From Bacteroidota bacterium (GTDB lineage: Bacteria; Bacteroidota; Bacteroidia; Flavobacteriales_D; Crocinitomicaceae): a stretch of 59,225 bases of DNA. Shown one piece after another: positions 24,261 through 33,951 of the stretch. The position numbers and the translations under genes are program-made. The notes under the pieces are model-generated. The model worked only from the letters and a program-made list of their open reading frames with translations. It did no database searches and was not told the origin of the DNA. The first letter of the stretch is position 1; every line of letters starts with the position of its first letter. The stretch covers positions 1 through 59,225 of the forward strand of contig JAJRQK010000008.1 in NCBI GenBank assembly GCA_024280295.1, in the 5' to 3' direction.

Positions 24261-27008
24261 ATGAGCAACACGGCATATATAAATAGCATTGAATACCAAT
24301 TCAAAGAAGGCGAAACTATTTTAGGGTTTGTCAAAAGGATTATTGGTGAAAAGTTAATTCCTACACTTTGTGACTCTCCAAACCTAGACCCTTTTGGATC
24401 TTGTCGAATTTGTAGTGTTGATGTGGCATTAGAAAAAGACGGACCAACGAAAGTCATGGCCTCTTGTCATACACCCATGACTAGTGGAATGTCTGTTTAT
24501 ACTAGCTCTGAATCGATAAAAGAATTGCGAAAGAACATCTTGGAATTGGTACTTACAGATCATCCTCTAGATTGTTTAACATGTGAGGTTAATGGAAACT
24601 GTGAATTACAGGACGTTGCTGCTCAAGTTGGAATTCGGGAGGTTCGTTATCCCGCAGGTGAAAACCATTTACATTATGAGAAGGATTTGAGTCATCCCTA
24701 CATGACTTCTGATTTATCAAAATGTATCAACTGCTATCGCTGTGTCCGTGCATGTGATGAAGTTCAAGGTGAATTTGTTCTAAGTATGTCTGGGCGTGGT
24801 TTCGACACTAAAATTATTAAAGGTGGCGATCAATCATTCATGGAGTCTGCTTGTGTGAGTTGTGGTGCTTGTTCTCAAGCATGTCCTACTTCAGCAATTT
24901 CGGATGTTTTCCAATCCAAATCAGTTAGAGAGGAAGAGAAAACACGTACTATTTGTACTTATTGTGGTGTTGGGTGTAACCTTGAAGTTGCGACTAGCAA
25001 TGGCGAAATTCTTAGTATTCAAGCACCTTATGAGGCTGAAGCAAATGGAGGACATACTTGTTTAAAAGGTCGTTATGCCTTTAAATTCTATAATCATCCC
25101 GACCGATTGAATAGCCCCATGATTAAGCGCAATGGTGAATTCGAAAAAGTATCTTGGGATGAAGCTTACGATCACATCGCAAGTGAATTGACTCGCATTA
25201 AGTCGTCAAACGGCCCAGATGCAATTGCAGGAATATCTTCTGCACGCACTCCTAATGAAGAGAACTATTTGATGCAAAAATTTATTCGTGCGGTTGTTGG
25301 AACCAATAATATTGATTGTTGTGCGCGCGTTTGTCATTCTCCAACAGCACTTGGTATGCAGCGTTCTTTTGGAACAGGTGCAGCGACTAACTCTATAGAA
25401 GATTTAGATTTTGCAGAATTCATTTTGATAATTGGAGCAAATCCAACAGATGCTCATCCAGTTACTGGGGCAAAGATCAAACAACGAATGATGAAAGGAG
25501 TACCTAGCATCGTTATTGACCCACGTAAAATTGAACTCGCGAAATATGCAACCTATCATTTGCAATTAAAACCTGGGACCAATGTTGCCTTACTTAATAT
25601 GATGCTTTTTTATATCATTGAAGCGGGGGCAGAAGATGCCAAGTTCATCAAGAACAGAACGGAAGGTTACGATGAACTGAAAGCCGAAATCCTTCAACTA
25701 AACATGGGTGAGTTAGCCGAAATAACGGGTGTAAACAAAAGCTTAGTAAAGAAAGCTGCACTTGCCTATGCCGCATCTAAAGCAGCAATGGAGTTTCATG
25801 GACTGGGAGTTACGGAGCATTTACAAGGAACTTTCACAGTACAATTAATTGCTGACTTGGTAATGATTACTGGAAATATTGGAATTAAAGGGGCAGGAAT
25901 GAACCCATTACGTGGGCAAAATAACGTTCAAGGTGCGGCAGATATGGGAGCACAGCCGCACCAAGGCGCTGGATACATGGACGTGACTGACCCTGAAATG
26001 AATAGTAGATATAACGCCTACTACGGAGTTTCAGATGTGCCAAGTCACATTGGCTATAAAATTCCTGAAATGTTTGATGCTGCAATCTCAGGTGATTTGA
26101 AAGCAATGTGGATTATCGGAGAGGATGTTGTTCAAACAGACCCAAATACCAACAAAGTAATTGCTGCAATGGAGAACTTAGAATTGCTCGTAGTTCAAGA
26201 ATTATTTATGACAGAAACAGCAATGCGCGCTACAGTGATACTGCCTGGTGCATCATTTCTTGAAAAAGATGGAACATTCACAAATGGTGAAAGAAGAATT
26301 CAACGTGTAAACAAAGTGGTTGAACCAATTCCAGGGTGTAGAGTTGACGGTCAAATTATTGTTGACATAATGAACAGAATGGGCTATTCTCAGGAAGATT
26401 ACTCTGGAGCTGGAGTACTTGCAGAAGTTGCTGGAATTGTTCCATTCTTCAAAGGGGTTACTTGGGATAGGCTTGGGAATAATGGGCTGCAATGGCCTGT
26501 ACTAGAAGATGGTACAGACACTCAAATGCTTCACATAGAAGATTTTAAACGCGGAAAAGGTAAGTTTCATTTCTATAACTATGAGAAATCAAGAGAGGTT
26601 GATCGCCACGAAAAATATTTTCCATATATCATTACAACTAATCGTGAATTAGAACACTATAATTGTGGAGCAATGACGCGCAGAACAGGGAATGTTGACA
26701 TTTTAACAGAAGACGTATTATTAATTCATCCGAATGATGCAGTTAAAGAAGGAATAGCAGATGGTGAGTTCGTTTGTGTTGAAAGCCCAAGAGGTAAAGT
26801 CGATATTAGAGCAGCAATAACAGATGAAATGAAAGAGGGAATTTTAAGTTCTACATTCCATTTCCCTGAGGTCATGCTTAATATCATAACTTCAGATGAA
26901 CACTGCACCGAAGCAATGTGTCCAGAATATAAGGTTGTCAGTTGTAGAATTCGAAAAAGTAAAGGGAAGACAAAAATGGTTGCTGAAGGAGTTATGCAAG
27001 TTAATTGA
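24261..27008 (+). CDS. Molybdenum formate dehydrogenase catalytic subunit (FdsA/FdhA-like)
   Basis: A 915-residue catalytic subunit of a cytosolic NAD-linked formate dehydrogenase. Cofactor sites in order: [2Fe-2S] at Cys37, 48, 51 and 69; a His-Cys3 [4Fe-4S] at His101, Cys105, 108 and 114; two ferredoxin clusters at Cys155/158/161/165 and Cys198/201/204/208; and a proximal [4Fe-4S] at Cys232, 235, 239 and 267. The molybdenum ligand is Cys358 followed by His359 (CARVCHSPT). It is Cys, not selenocysteine, since no in-frame TGA is present. The C-terminal pterin-binding domain is complete. Reversible CO2 reduction is possible in relatives, but direction cannot be told from sequence. Confidence 0.95.
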   Translation: MSNTAYINSIEYQFKEGETILGFVKRIIGEKLIPTLCDSPNLDPFGSCRICSVDVALEKDGPTKVMASCHTPMTSGMSVYTSSESIKELRKNILELVLTDHPLDCLTCEVNGNCELQDVAAQVGIREVRYPAGENHLHYEKDLSHPYMTSDLSKCINCYRCVRACDEVQGEFVLSMSGRGFDTKIIKGGDQSFMESACVSCGACSQACPTSAISDVFQSKSVREEEKTRTICTYCGVGCNLEVATSNGEILSIQAPYEAEANGGHTCLKGRYAFKFYNHPDRLNSPMIKRNGEFEKVSWDEAYDHIASELTRIKSSNGPDAIAGISSARTPNEENYLMQKFIRAVVGTNNIDCCARVCHSPTALGMQRSFGTGAATNSIEDLDFAEFILIIGANPTDAHPVTGAKIKQRMMKGVPSIVIDPRKIELAKYATYHLQLKPGTNVALLNMMLFYIIEAGAEDAKFIKNRTEGYDELKAEILQLNMGELAEITGVNKSLVKKAALAYAASKAAMEFHGLGVTEHLQGTFTVQLIADLVMITGNIGIKGAGMNPLRGQNNVQGAADMGAQPHQGAGYMDVTDPEMNSRYNAYYGVSDVPSHIGYKIPEMFDAAISGDLKAMWIIGEDVVQTDPNTNKVIAAMENLELLVVQELFMTETAMRATVILPGASFLEKDGTFTNGERRIQRVNKVVEPIPGCRVDGQIIVDIMNRMGYSQEDYSGAGVLAEVAGIVPFFKGVTWDRLGNNGLQWPVLEDGTDTQMLHIEDFKRGKGKFHFYNYEKSREVDRHEKYFPYIITTNRELEHYNCGAMTRRTGNVDILTEDVLLIHPNDAVKEGIADGEFVCVESPRGKVDIRAAITDEMKEGILSSTFHFPEVMLNIITSDEHCTEAMCPEYKVVSCRIRKSKGKTKMVAEGVMQVN

Positions 27009-27013
27009 TGACT

Positions 27014-28372
27014 CTACTCTTCTAGCTTAAATACCTTTTCAATAGTGCCATCGCTGTAGATATAAATAAGTGCTGTGTTGTGCTTAAATACCGTTTCCAT
27101 TCCCATCATATCTGTGATTTTGATCAGCTTTGCTTTCTCATTAGAAAGTTCATTGAGAGAAGAAGTCTCATCAACAAAGAAAAAGTGGCAAGATGATGTA
27201 TCAATCAAAGTAGCGCCACAACCATCTGAAAGGGTAATCTCAACAGCGTAGTACCCTGTTGCTATAGGCGAAAATGACTGCCCCGTTTCACCACTGATGG
27301 CACCATCAATAATATCACAGTCAATCCATTGATAAGTAGTATTGTTTTGCTCGGCTGTTAAGATTGTTGGGGTAGAAATAACATCATTATTAAGAGTCAA
27401 CTCACAAAGGACATCAAATGTCACTGCAGCATCAAAATTTGCATTTGCAACAGCATAAGGCGGATAAACAACATCCACACAAGAAAGTTGATTATTTGAA
27501 CAATCGAGCGTTAAATTTTGCCCGTTATTTGCGTTCAAACATTGCAGTTGATTTGTATAACACCAAAGCAAGGTGATCAATGGGTTTTGTGAAATGTCCA
27601 AAGCAGTTAATGAGTTATTGTTACATCGTAAATCCGTTAAAGCTGTGTTTTGAGAGACATCAAGACTTGCAAGTTGATTTTGGAAGCAAAACAAAAGGTT
27701 CAACGCAGTATTTTGCGTAATATCTAGTGCGGCAAGCTGATTATCGTAACAAAAAAAGGTCGTCAAAGAAGTGTTCTGTGTTAAATCCAAAGAAGTTAGC
27801 AGGTTATTAAAACAACGGAAATTGTCAAGTCCTGTATTTTGTGTTACATCCAAGGTGGAAAGGAAGCTATTGAAGCAAAACAAAACGGATAAACTTGTAT
27901 TCTGAGTCACATCCAATGTTGTAAGCGAGTTATTATTACAGCGTAAATCCGACAGGTTGGTGTTGTTTGTTACGTCCAAAGAAAGAAGTTGATTGTTGTA
28001 ACAAAAGAACACCGAAAGCCCTAAGCATGCAGATACATCTATTGTGGTCAGCTGGTTGCTATAACAACGAACATCCATTAACGCCAAGTTTTGCGATAAA
28101 TCCAATGTTGTCAGTAAGTTATCGTAGCAATAAAGTGAATTAAGCGATGAAAAACCACTTATACCTGTTAGATCCGCAATATTTAAACTCCAAATTCCTA
28201 ATGAAGAAACGGAACTGATATTTGCCGTTGTTACATAATCATCATTAGGGATTCCATTTCCCATTCCCGTTGATTCTAAAAATGCCTCAAAGTTGTTATC
28301 TGGAACATAGGTCTGTTGTGCTTTCAGACTTGAAGAAAAAATCAGAAGCGTAGCGATCAGGAAAACTTTCAT
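27014..28372 (-). CDS. Exported leucine-rich-repeat protein with cysteine ladder
   Basis: A 452-residue secreted protein with signal peptide MKVFLIATLLIFSSSLKAQ, an N-terminal cap (TYVPDNNFEAFLESTG) and about ten internalin-like repeats of 21 residues with the pattern LxxLxCxxNQLxxLDVxQNTx. A Cys recurs at residue 82 and every 21 residues to 271, then at 291. After the repeats comes an Ig-like segment (LTAEQNNTTYQWIDCDIIDGAI) and a C-terminal phrase (LIKITDMMGMETVFKHNTALIYIYSDGTIEKVFKLEE). That ending is common in Flavobacteriales secreted proteins and probably serves sorting. It is convergent with the formate dehydrogenase gene, 5 bases apart. The partner is unknown. Confidence 0.85.
   Translation of the reverse strand: MKVFLIATLLIFSSSLKAQQTYVPDNNFEAFLESTGMGNGIPNDDYVTTANISSVSSLGIWSLNIADLTGISGFSSLNSLYCYDNLLTTLDLSQNLALMDVRCYSNQLTTIDVSACLGLSVFFCYNNQLLSLDVTNNTNLSDLRCNNNSLTTLDVTQNTSLSVLFCFNSFLSTLDVTQNTGLDNFRCFNNLLTSLDLTQNTSLTTFFCYDNQLAALDITQNTALNLLFCFQNQLASLDVSQNTALTDLRCNNNSLTALDISQNPLITLLWCYTNQLQCLNANNGQNLTLDCSNNQLSCVDVVYPPYAVANANFDAAVTFDVLCELTLNNDVISTPTILTAEQNNTTYQWIDCDIIDGAISGETGQSFSPIATGYYAVEITLSDGCGATLIDTSSCHFFFVDETSSLNELSNEKAKLIKITDMMGMETVFKHNTALIYIYSDGTIEKVFKLEE
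27473..28147 (-). repeat. 63-bp coding repeats (21-residue LRR units)
   Basis: Roughly ten tandem units of 63 bases inside the LRR gene, each encoding one repeat with Leu and Asn at the same places and a Cys at the same phase. The units have diverged at DNA level but the LDVTQNT phrase recurs almost unchanged. Confidence 0.8.
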
Positions 28373-28444
28373 TTTGTTCTTTTTTGTAAAAATACGTTAT
28401 TCATCCTTGGGAAAGAAAGTTAGAGCGGTCTTTTCTAATTGAGT

Positions 28445-31400
28445 CTAAACTAAATGTCCTCCTTGTTCTCCACTCCCTGGGCCGAGAGAAACAACATGAT
28501 TTGCGCTATCAATCAAAGTCTCATTGTGCTCAATAAACACAATTGTGTTTCCGTTGCTTACAATCTCTTTAAACAGTTCGATTAGCTTCAACACGTCAAA
28601 ATAATGCAACCCTGTGCTAGGCTCGTCAAAGAGATAAAGACCTCTTCCTTTTTCGCTTTCCATGAGTGTTTTTGCAAGTTTTAAACGTTGACCTTCTCCG
28701 CCAGAAAGAGTGTTTCCACTTTGTCCGAGTTGAATATGACCCACACCAACGGATTGAAGTATTGTTAAGTCATGTAAAATCTCATTCTCAGTGAAAAAAG
28801 TGGCTGCTTCATTGATTGTCATTTGAAGAATTTCTCCTATCGACTTCTCCTCTAACTTACATGAAAGAAGTTTACTTGAGTACCTTAATCCTTCGCACTC
28901 TTGACAATGAATCCAAATGTCTCCCATAAAATCAAGGGATGTTTTTTGCTTTCCATAACCTCCACATCCTTGACATTTTCCATTTTTACTTTGGTAGCTG
29001 AAATCAGTCTTTTTTATCCATAAGTCTTTAGCTGCTTCCGACTTAGAATAAAGCATTTTCAATTTATCCATCAACTTGGTATAAGTTGCGGGGGTATTAA
29101 TAGCACTTGCAAAGAACGGTTCTTGATCAATTAAAAACACCTCATCGAAATGATCTAATCCAAAGGATGATTTGCACCCTTCAGGTTTTTGCGTTTGCCA
29201 AGACTTATACAAAACGTCTTTCATCAATGTTGATTTTCCGCTTCCAGAAACCCCAGTAATTGCGGTTATTCTCCCCGACTTGAATTCAACATCAATCTTC
29301 TTAAGGTTATTTCTCATAGCCCCTTTCACCCCAAATAACTTAAGAGAAGGCTTAAATTCCATTTTGTTTTGACTGCCGTTGGTTTTCAGTAATTTATAGG
29401 TCAACGTATCTGGAAACTTTGAAATTTCTGATTGTTTTCCTTGGTACATTAACTCTCCACCATCTTTGCCTGCAAGCGGACCTAATTCTATCAGGTAGTC
29501 TGAGTTTTCGATAAAACCTTTATCATGTTCCACAACAATAACTGTATTTCCATTGGAGATAATTCTTCTCAATACTTTAATGAGTGTTCTGATGTGTTTA
29601 CTATCAAGACCTATTGTTGGTTCGTCAAGAATATAGATTACTCCATACAACTGAGTTGACAACTGACCTGCTAATGCAACTCTCTGCCGTTCTCCTCCAG
29701 AAAGCGTATTAACCGTCCTATTGATACTCAAGTGGCCTAAACCTAAATTCATCAAGCTACGAAGCGAAGTAAGAACACCTGGTAAAACAACCTTAGTAAT
29801 TGCTTGAATTTCTTTACTGTATTGTTCTTGTGTTGATTCAAGAAAATGTAAACAGTCCACAATTGTCATTTGTGCTAACTGATGGATGTTTTTCCCTTGA
29901 TAAATCACTTCAAGTTGTGGCTTTTTTAGTCGACTGCCTCCACATGTAGAACATTCAATTTCCTGTTGAAGCTCCTCAAGTGTTTTGATATTTTTATTGT
30001 GCTGTTTTCTTTTAAATTCGTCTTCAATGTAGTTGCAAAAGCCTAGCCATTTTGCCTTAATTAATTGTTTCCCAATTCTTGATTTCGTTTTAAACTCCCA
30101 CTCAACTTCCCATTCCTTATCGCCTGTTCCATACAAAATGATCTTTTGAACGTTCTTCATTAACTTATTCCAAGGAAACTCTAAATCGAAGTTATGTTCG
30201 CCAGCCACTTTCTTAAGCGTAGCTATAAATTGTCCATTCGGATCTGCATAATAGTTTATTGCCTTATTGTCGTAAATAGCACCTTCAAAGATTGATTTAG
30301 TGGCTGATACAATAATTTTATCTGGATCACATGTTAACTTCGATCCGATTCCTTTGCAACTTGAACAAGCACCCAAATGACTATTGAAAGAATAGCTCTG
30401 TGCAGTAAATTCCTTTCCTTGTTGCTTTGAAATTCTTGAAAACAGCAATCGCAACGAATCATAAATTCCAGATAACGTTCCAACTGTTGAACGTTTTAAT
30501 GTAGTTCCTCTAGTTCTTTTAAGCGCAATTGCAGGTCCCAACCCCTCAACAGATGAAATTATTGCTTCGTTGTTCTGGTTAATGAATGTTCTGTTGTAAA
30601 TAGAAAACGACTCCGTAAACCGTGCATTTGCTTCAGCAAAAAGTGTATCAAAAACCAGTGATGATTTGCCGCTTCCTGACAATCCTGTAACTACTGTCAA
30701 TTGATTTTTAGGAATTCGAACGTCTATTCCTTTCAGTGTGTGTGTTTCAATTCCTCTTAGAATTATCTCACTCTGCTTATTCTCTTTTGTTTGAGGTAGA
30801 AGTTCAAATACTTTCTTCTTGATTCGTTTGGGTTTTCCTTGATACAAAACTGTACCTCCTGCTTTTCCACTTTTGGGTCCCATTTCAATATGCCAATCTG
30901 AAGCCGAAATTATCTGTTCGTCTTGCTCAATACAAACGATAGTATTTCCTTTCTTCTTTATTGTTTCAAAAAGGTTAATTAACGAATTAAGATCACTATG
31001 ATGTAACCCTATACTTGGCTCAACTATCAAGTAAAGAGTGTTTCCTGAATCCTTTTTTTGAAGTTGATTTGCAATTTTTAATCGTTGTGCCTCACCTCCT
31101 GAAAGTGTTGTGGAGGATTGTCCGAGTGATAAATACCCAAGACCTATATCTTTCAAGATCGTGAGTCCTGCAACAAGTTTCTTTTCGTTTTCAAAGAACT
31201 TTAATGCTTCAACGACGGATAGCTTGTACGCATCTGCAATTGATTTTCCGTTATACTTAATTTCTAAGGTTTCATTGTTGAACCGTTCGCCTTTGCATTC
31301 TCCACATATCACATCCACATTGCCAAGGAAATGCATTCCAATCTGTGTTTTACCGGCTCCATGACACGATTCACAACGCCCTCCTTTCGTATTAAATGAA

Positions 31401-33208
31401 AAGCGGGGTTTTGTAAACCCTCGATCCTTCGAAGTTGGTAAATTTGCAAAAACATCACGAATATGGTCTGAAACACCTAAATAGGTTGCTGGGTTGCTTC
31501 TTGGTGTTCTTCCAATTGGTGATTGGTCAACCGAAATCAATTTATTAATGAGTTCGATATTTTTGAAACTCTCAATTTCAACAGGGTTCTCTATGTCTTC
31601 ACCTAGCTGTTGTCTTATCAATTTTTCGAGCGTTCCTTTTACTAAACTAGTCTTTCCTGTTCCTGATTTTCCACTTACAACATTAAGTGCTCCCAGTTGA
31701 AACTGAACCTCAATATTCTTTAAGTTATTTTCATAGCACCCTTTGAACTTGATTGAGTTATTCAGTTTAAATTTATTTGTGATATGCTTGACATCATCTA
31801 ATCCGTGCAATGCTCGATAAGTCAAGCTATTCTTTTCAAGAGCTTTGCTTTCCATAAATTCTGCAACCGAACCACGAAAAAGTACTTCTCCGCCATGAAT
31901 TCCTGCTTTTGGACCAATCTCAACAATCCAATCTGCTTGTCGAATAGTTTCCAAGTCATGCTCAACTACAATGACGGTGTTTCCCTTCTTAACCAGTTCT
32001 TTTAGATGGTAAATTATCTGTTGATTCTCCTCATAATGAAGTCCAATTGAAGGTTCATCAAAGACGTACAAGACATCACTTAATTCTGCTTTAATCTGAT
32101 TAACAACCCTAATTCTTTGTGCTTCACTCGCAGACAATGTACTTGCCCGTCGATTCAATGTCAAGTGTCCAAGTCCTAAGCTCTTAAGCAGATCAATTTG
32201 ACGGCTTATTTTATCAATTATTGCTGAAGAAATAACATCCCATTCATTTGATTTAATCCAGTTTCTCAGTTCATTTAGTTCGAGCGGTGTCAAAGATGCA
32301 ATAGATCGACCTTGAACCAAAACACTTAGGGCATCTTTATTCAGTCGTTGCCCTTCGCATTCTTCACAGGTAATTGCATGAACGTATTTGAGAATATTTG
32401 CATTTCTATCTCTTTTTAGAATATCTGACATTATCGGAATCATGCCTTTGTAATATCCTTCTTCACGCGGTTTCGCTTTAATTCCAGTCCATTTTAATCG
32501 CGATTCGAGACTGTGCTTTCCAAAAGGAACCTTGATCTTTTCACTTCCATACAGCACAATATTTTGTTGACCATCACTTAGTTCACTCCATACGACATCA
32601 ACATCAAATCCTTCTGACTCACACACCTGGTTTAGTACATCAATCGTGACCTGAGAGTACATGATATAGCCATTCGGGAGTGTTGGCGCAAGTGCCCCAT
32701 TTCGAATAGACTTCATAGGAGAAGAAATCAATTTATCTAAATCAATCTTTTCTTGCTTGCCTATTCCCGCGCATTTCTGACACTTACCTTGTTCCGAATT
32801 AAAAGAAAACAACGACCTCGTTAGCTTAAATGAACCATCCGATTTACCCGTTCTAGCGTAAAGTAATCGAAGCAAATCATAGATGTCCGACATTGTTCCA
32901 ACCGTTGATCGAGCGTTTAAACCTGTGGTCTTCTGGCCTATTGCAATCACTGGAGAAAGACCATCCAAAGTATCAGCATCTGGACGATTTAACTTTCCCA
33001 TAAATTGACGTGCGAAAGTAGGAAGCGTTTCAAAATATCGTCGTTGACCTTCTTGTGCAATAATGTCAAAAACTAAACTCGATTTTCCTGAACCAGAAAC
33101 ACCAGTGACTACGATAAATTTATTGTGTGGAATATCCAGCGAAATATTCTTTAGGTTATTGGTTCGAGCACCCCTAATAACAATTTTTCGAGAATCCATT
33201 TCGCACAT
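28445..33208 (-). CDS. Double-length UvrA-like ATPase (tandem UvrA2-type duplication)
   Basis: A 1,587-residue protein built of two consecutive UvrA-like halves, so four ABC ATPase modules. Walker A motifs lie at residues 36-43, 513-520, 842-849 and 1319-1326. Signatures lie at 358 (LSASEAQR), 702, 1169 and 1501 (the last three LSGGE-type). CxxC zinc-hook pairs are at 143/146, 281/284, 612/615 and 635/638 in the first half, with equivalents in the second. The Walker A to signature distance in modules 1 and 3 is about 322-327 residues, far shorter than in true UvrA, so the UvrB-binding region appears absent, as in UvrA2/DrrC. Module 2 has Val729 in place of the Walker B Asp and Gln762 in place of the switch His. 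A nucleotide-excision role is therefore doubtful; drug or DNA-damage tolerance is an inference. ATG at 33208 or 33199. Confidence 0.88.
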   Translation of the reverse strand: MCEMDSRKIVIRGARTNNLKNISLDIPHNKFIVVTGVSGSGKSSLVFDIIAQEGQRRYFETLPTFARQFMGKLNRPDADTLDGLSPVIAIGQKTTGLNARSTVGTMSDIYDLLRLLYARTGKSDGSFKLTRSLFSFNSEQGKCQKCAGIGKQEKIDLDKLISSPMKSIRNGALAPTLPNGYIMYSQVTIDVLNQVCESEGFDVDVVWSELSDGQQNIVLYGSEKIKVPFGKHSLESRLKWTGIKAKPREEGYYKGMIPIMSDILKRDRNANILKYVHAITCEECEGQRLNKDALSVLVQGRSIASLTPLELNELRNWIKSNEWDVISSAIIDKISRQIDLLKSLGLGHLTLNRRASTLSASEAQRIRVVNQIKAELSDVLYVFDEPSIGLHYEENQQIIYHLKELVKKGNTVIVVEHDLETIRQADWIVEIGPKAGIHGGEVLFRGSVAEFMESKALEKNSLTYRALHGLDDVKHITNKFKLNNSIKFKGCYENNLKNIEVQFQLGALNVVSGKSGTGKTSLVKGTLEKLIRQQLGEDIENPVEIESFKNIELINKLISVDQSPIGRTPRSNPATYLGVSDHIRDVFANLPTSKDRGFTKPRFSFNTKGGRCESCHGAGKTQIGMHFLGNVDVICGECKGERFNNETLEIKYNGKSIADAYKLSVVEALKFFENEKKLVAGLTILKDIGLGYLSLGQSSTTLSGGEAQRLKIANQLQKKDSGNTLYLIVEPSIGLHHSDLNSLINLFETIKKKGNTIVCIEQDEQIISASDWHIEMGPKSGKAGGTVLYQGKPKRIKKKVFELLPQTKENKQSEIILRGIETHTLKGIDVRIPKNQLTVVTGLSGSGKSSLVFDTLFAEANARFTESFSIYNRTFINQNNEAIISSVEGLGPAIALKRTRGTTLKRSTVGTLSGIYDSLRLLFSRISKQQGKEFTAQSYSFNSHLGACSSCKGIGSKLTCDPDKIIVSATKSIFEGAIYDNKAINYYADPNGQFIATLKKVAGEHNFDLEFPWNKLMKNVQKIILYGTGDKEWEVEWEFKTKSRIGKQLIKAKWLGFCNYIEDEFKRKQHNKNIKTLEELQQEIECSTCGGSRLKKPQLEVIYQGKNIHQLAQMTIVDCLHFLESTQEQYSKEIQAITKVVLPGVLTSLRSLMNLGLGHLSINRTVNTLSGGERQRVALAGQLSTQLYGVIYILDEPTIGLDSKHIRTLIKVLRRIISNGNTVIVVEHDKGFIENSDYLIELGPLAGKDGGELMYQGKQSEISKFPDTLTYKLLKTNGSQNKMEFKPSLKLFGVKGAMRNNLKKIDVEFKSGRITAITGVSGSGKSTLMKDVLYKSWQTQKPEGCKSSFGLDHFDEVFLIDQEPFFASAINTPATYTKLMDKLKMLYSKSEAAKDLWIKKTDFSYQSKNGKCQGCGGYGKQKTSLDFMGDIWIHCQECEGLRYSSKLLSCKLEEKSIGEILQMTINEAATFFTENEILHDLTILQSVGVGHIQLGQSGNTLSGGEGQRLKLAKTLMESEKGRGLYLFDEPSTGLHYFDVLKLIELFKEIVSNGNTIVFIEHNETLIDSANHVVSLGPGSGEQGGHLV

Positions 33209-33212
33209 ACCG

Positions 33213-33220
33213 TGAAGGTA
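33213..33220 (-). promoter_or_regulatory. Weak -7 element before the UvrA-like gene
   Basis: TACCTTCA on the minus strand has two mismatches to TAnnTTTG and ends 4 bases before the ATG at 33208. Confidence 0.25.
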
Positions 33221-33271
33221 AAAATAAGTGTTGGTATTTGAAATAAGAAATCATTCTTTACGTCTAATTAG

Positions 33272-33279
33272 TAAATTAG
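33272..33279 (+). promoter_or_regulatory. -7 element, predicted leaderless (FrnE-like gene)
   Basis: TAAATTAG has one mismatch to TAnnTTTG and ends 5 bases before the ATG at 33285. Confidence 0.4.
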
Positions 33280-33284
33280 CAACT

Positions 33285-33929
33285 ATGAGTAATGGTACAA
33301 TTACAGTAGATATTGTTTCTGATGTTGCCTGTCCTTGGTGTTTTATAGGAAAAAGGAATTTTGAATCAGCTATTGAAAAATGGAGTGGTGTTCCAGTAAA
33401 AGTCACTTGGCACCCATATCAATTAGACCCTGCGATGCCTTCTTCTGGTCAAACAAGAGACACTTATCTCGTTAGTAAATTCGGAAGCATCAAAGCAACA
33501 AATGCCATGACAGATCGATTATCAAATGCTGGCAAAGAAGTTCATATTAACTTTGATTTTGGGGATGAGTGGCTTGCTGTAAATACACTTCAACTTCATC
33601 AGCTATTGCATGTCGCGAGAGAAGAAGGGTTCAATGAAACACTAAAAGAACGTTTTTTCAGTGCGTATTTCGAAGACTCCAAAAAACTTAATCAGCCACA
33701 GGTTTTGTACGATATTCTAGCTGAATTTGGTTGGATCTCTACTAAGGTAGATGAAATTATTAGTGACCAAGCTCTCGCTTTTGTTGTGCAAGAGGAGATT
33801 AGCTATTATCAAAAACTAGGTGTTTCAGGTGTTCCTTTTTTCATCCTAAACAACAAATATGGAATGAGTGGAGCACAACCAACTGAGGCATTTCTAGCGA
33901 CATTTGAAAAGCTGTCTAAGGAAAATTAA
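33285..33929 (+). CDS. FrnE-like DsbA-family oxidoreductase
   Basis: About 214 residues of the thioredoxin-fold DsbA family, FrnE/2-hydroxychromene isomerase-like branch. The active site CPWC is at residues 16-19 (SDVACPWCFIGKRNFE), the cis-Pro loop is GVSGVPFFILNNKYGMSGAQP, and the helical insert between them is of normal size. There is no signal peptide, so it is cytosolic, like FrnE. Relatives have been linked to oxidative-stress tolerance; the substrate here is unknown. The start at 33285 is chosen because the fold begins right after it, and a -7 element lies 5 bases upstream. It is divergent from the UvrA-like gene. Confidence 0.88.
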   Translation: MSNGTITVDIVSDVACPWCFIGKRNFESAIEKWSGVPVKVTWHPYQLDPAMPSSGQTRDTYLVSKFGSIKATNAMTDRLSNAGKEVHINFDFGDEWLAVNTLQLHQLLHVAREEGFNETLKERFFSAYFEDSKKLNQPQVLYDILAEFGWISTKVDEIISDQALAFVVQEEISYYQKLGVSGVPFFILNNKYGMSGAQPTEAFLATFEKLSKEN

Positions 33930-33951
33930 TTGTCGTATTAAAACTATTGAC

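Noticed and set aside
27473-28147. The regularly spaced repeats as a CRISPR array
   Set aside because: The 63-base period is in frame and encodes LRR units; there are no identical repeats separated by unique spacers.
28445-33208. Calling the large UvrA-like gene uvrA
   Set aside because: Its double length, missing UvrB-binding region and degenerate second module set it apart from the repair protein.
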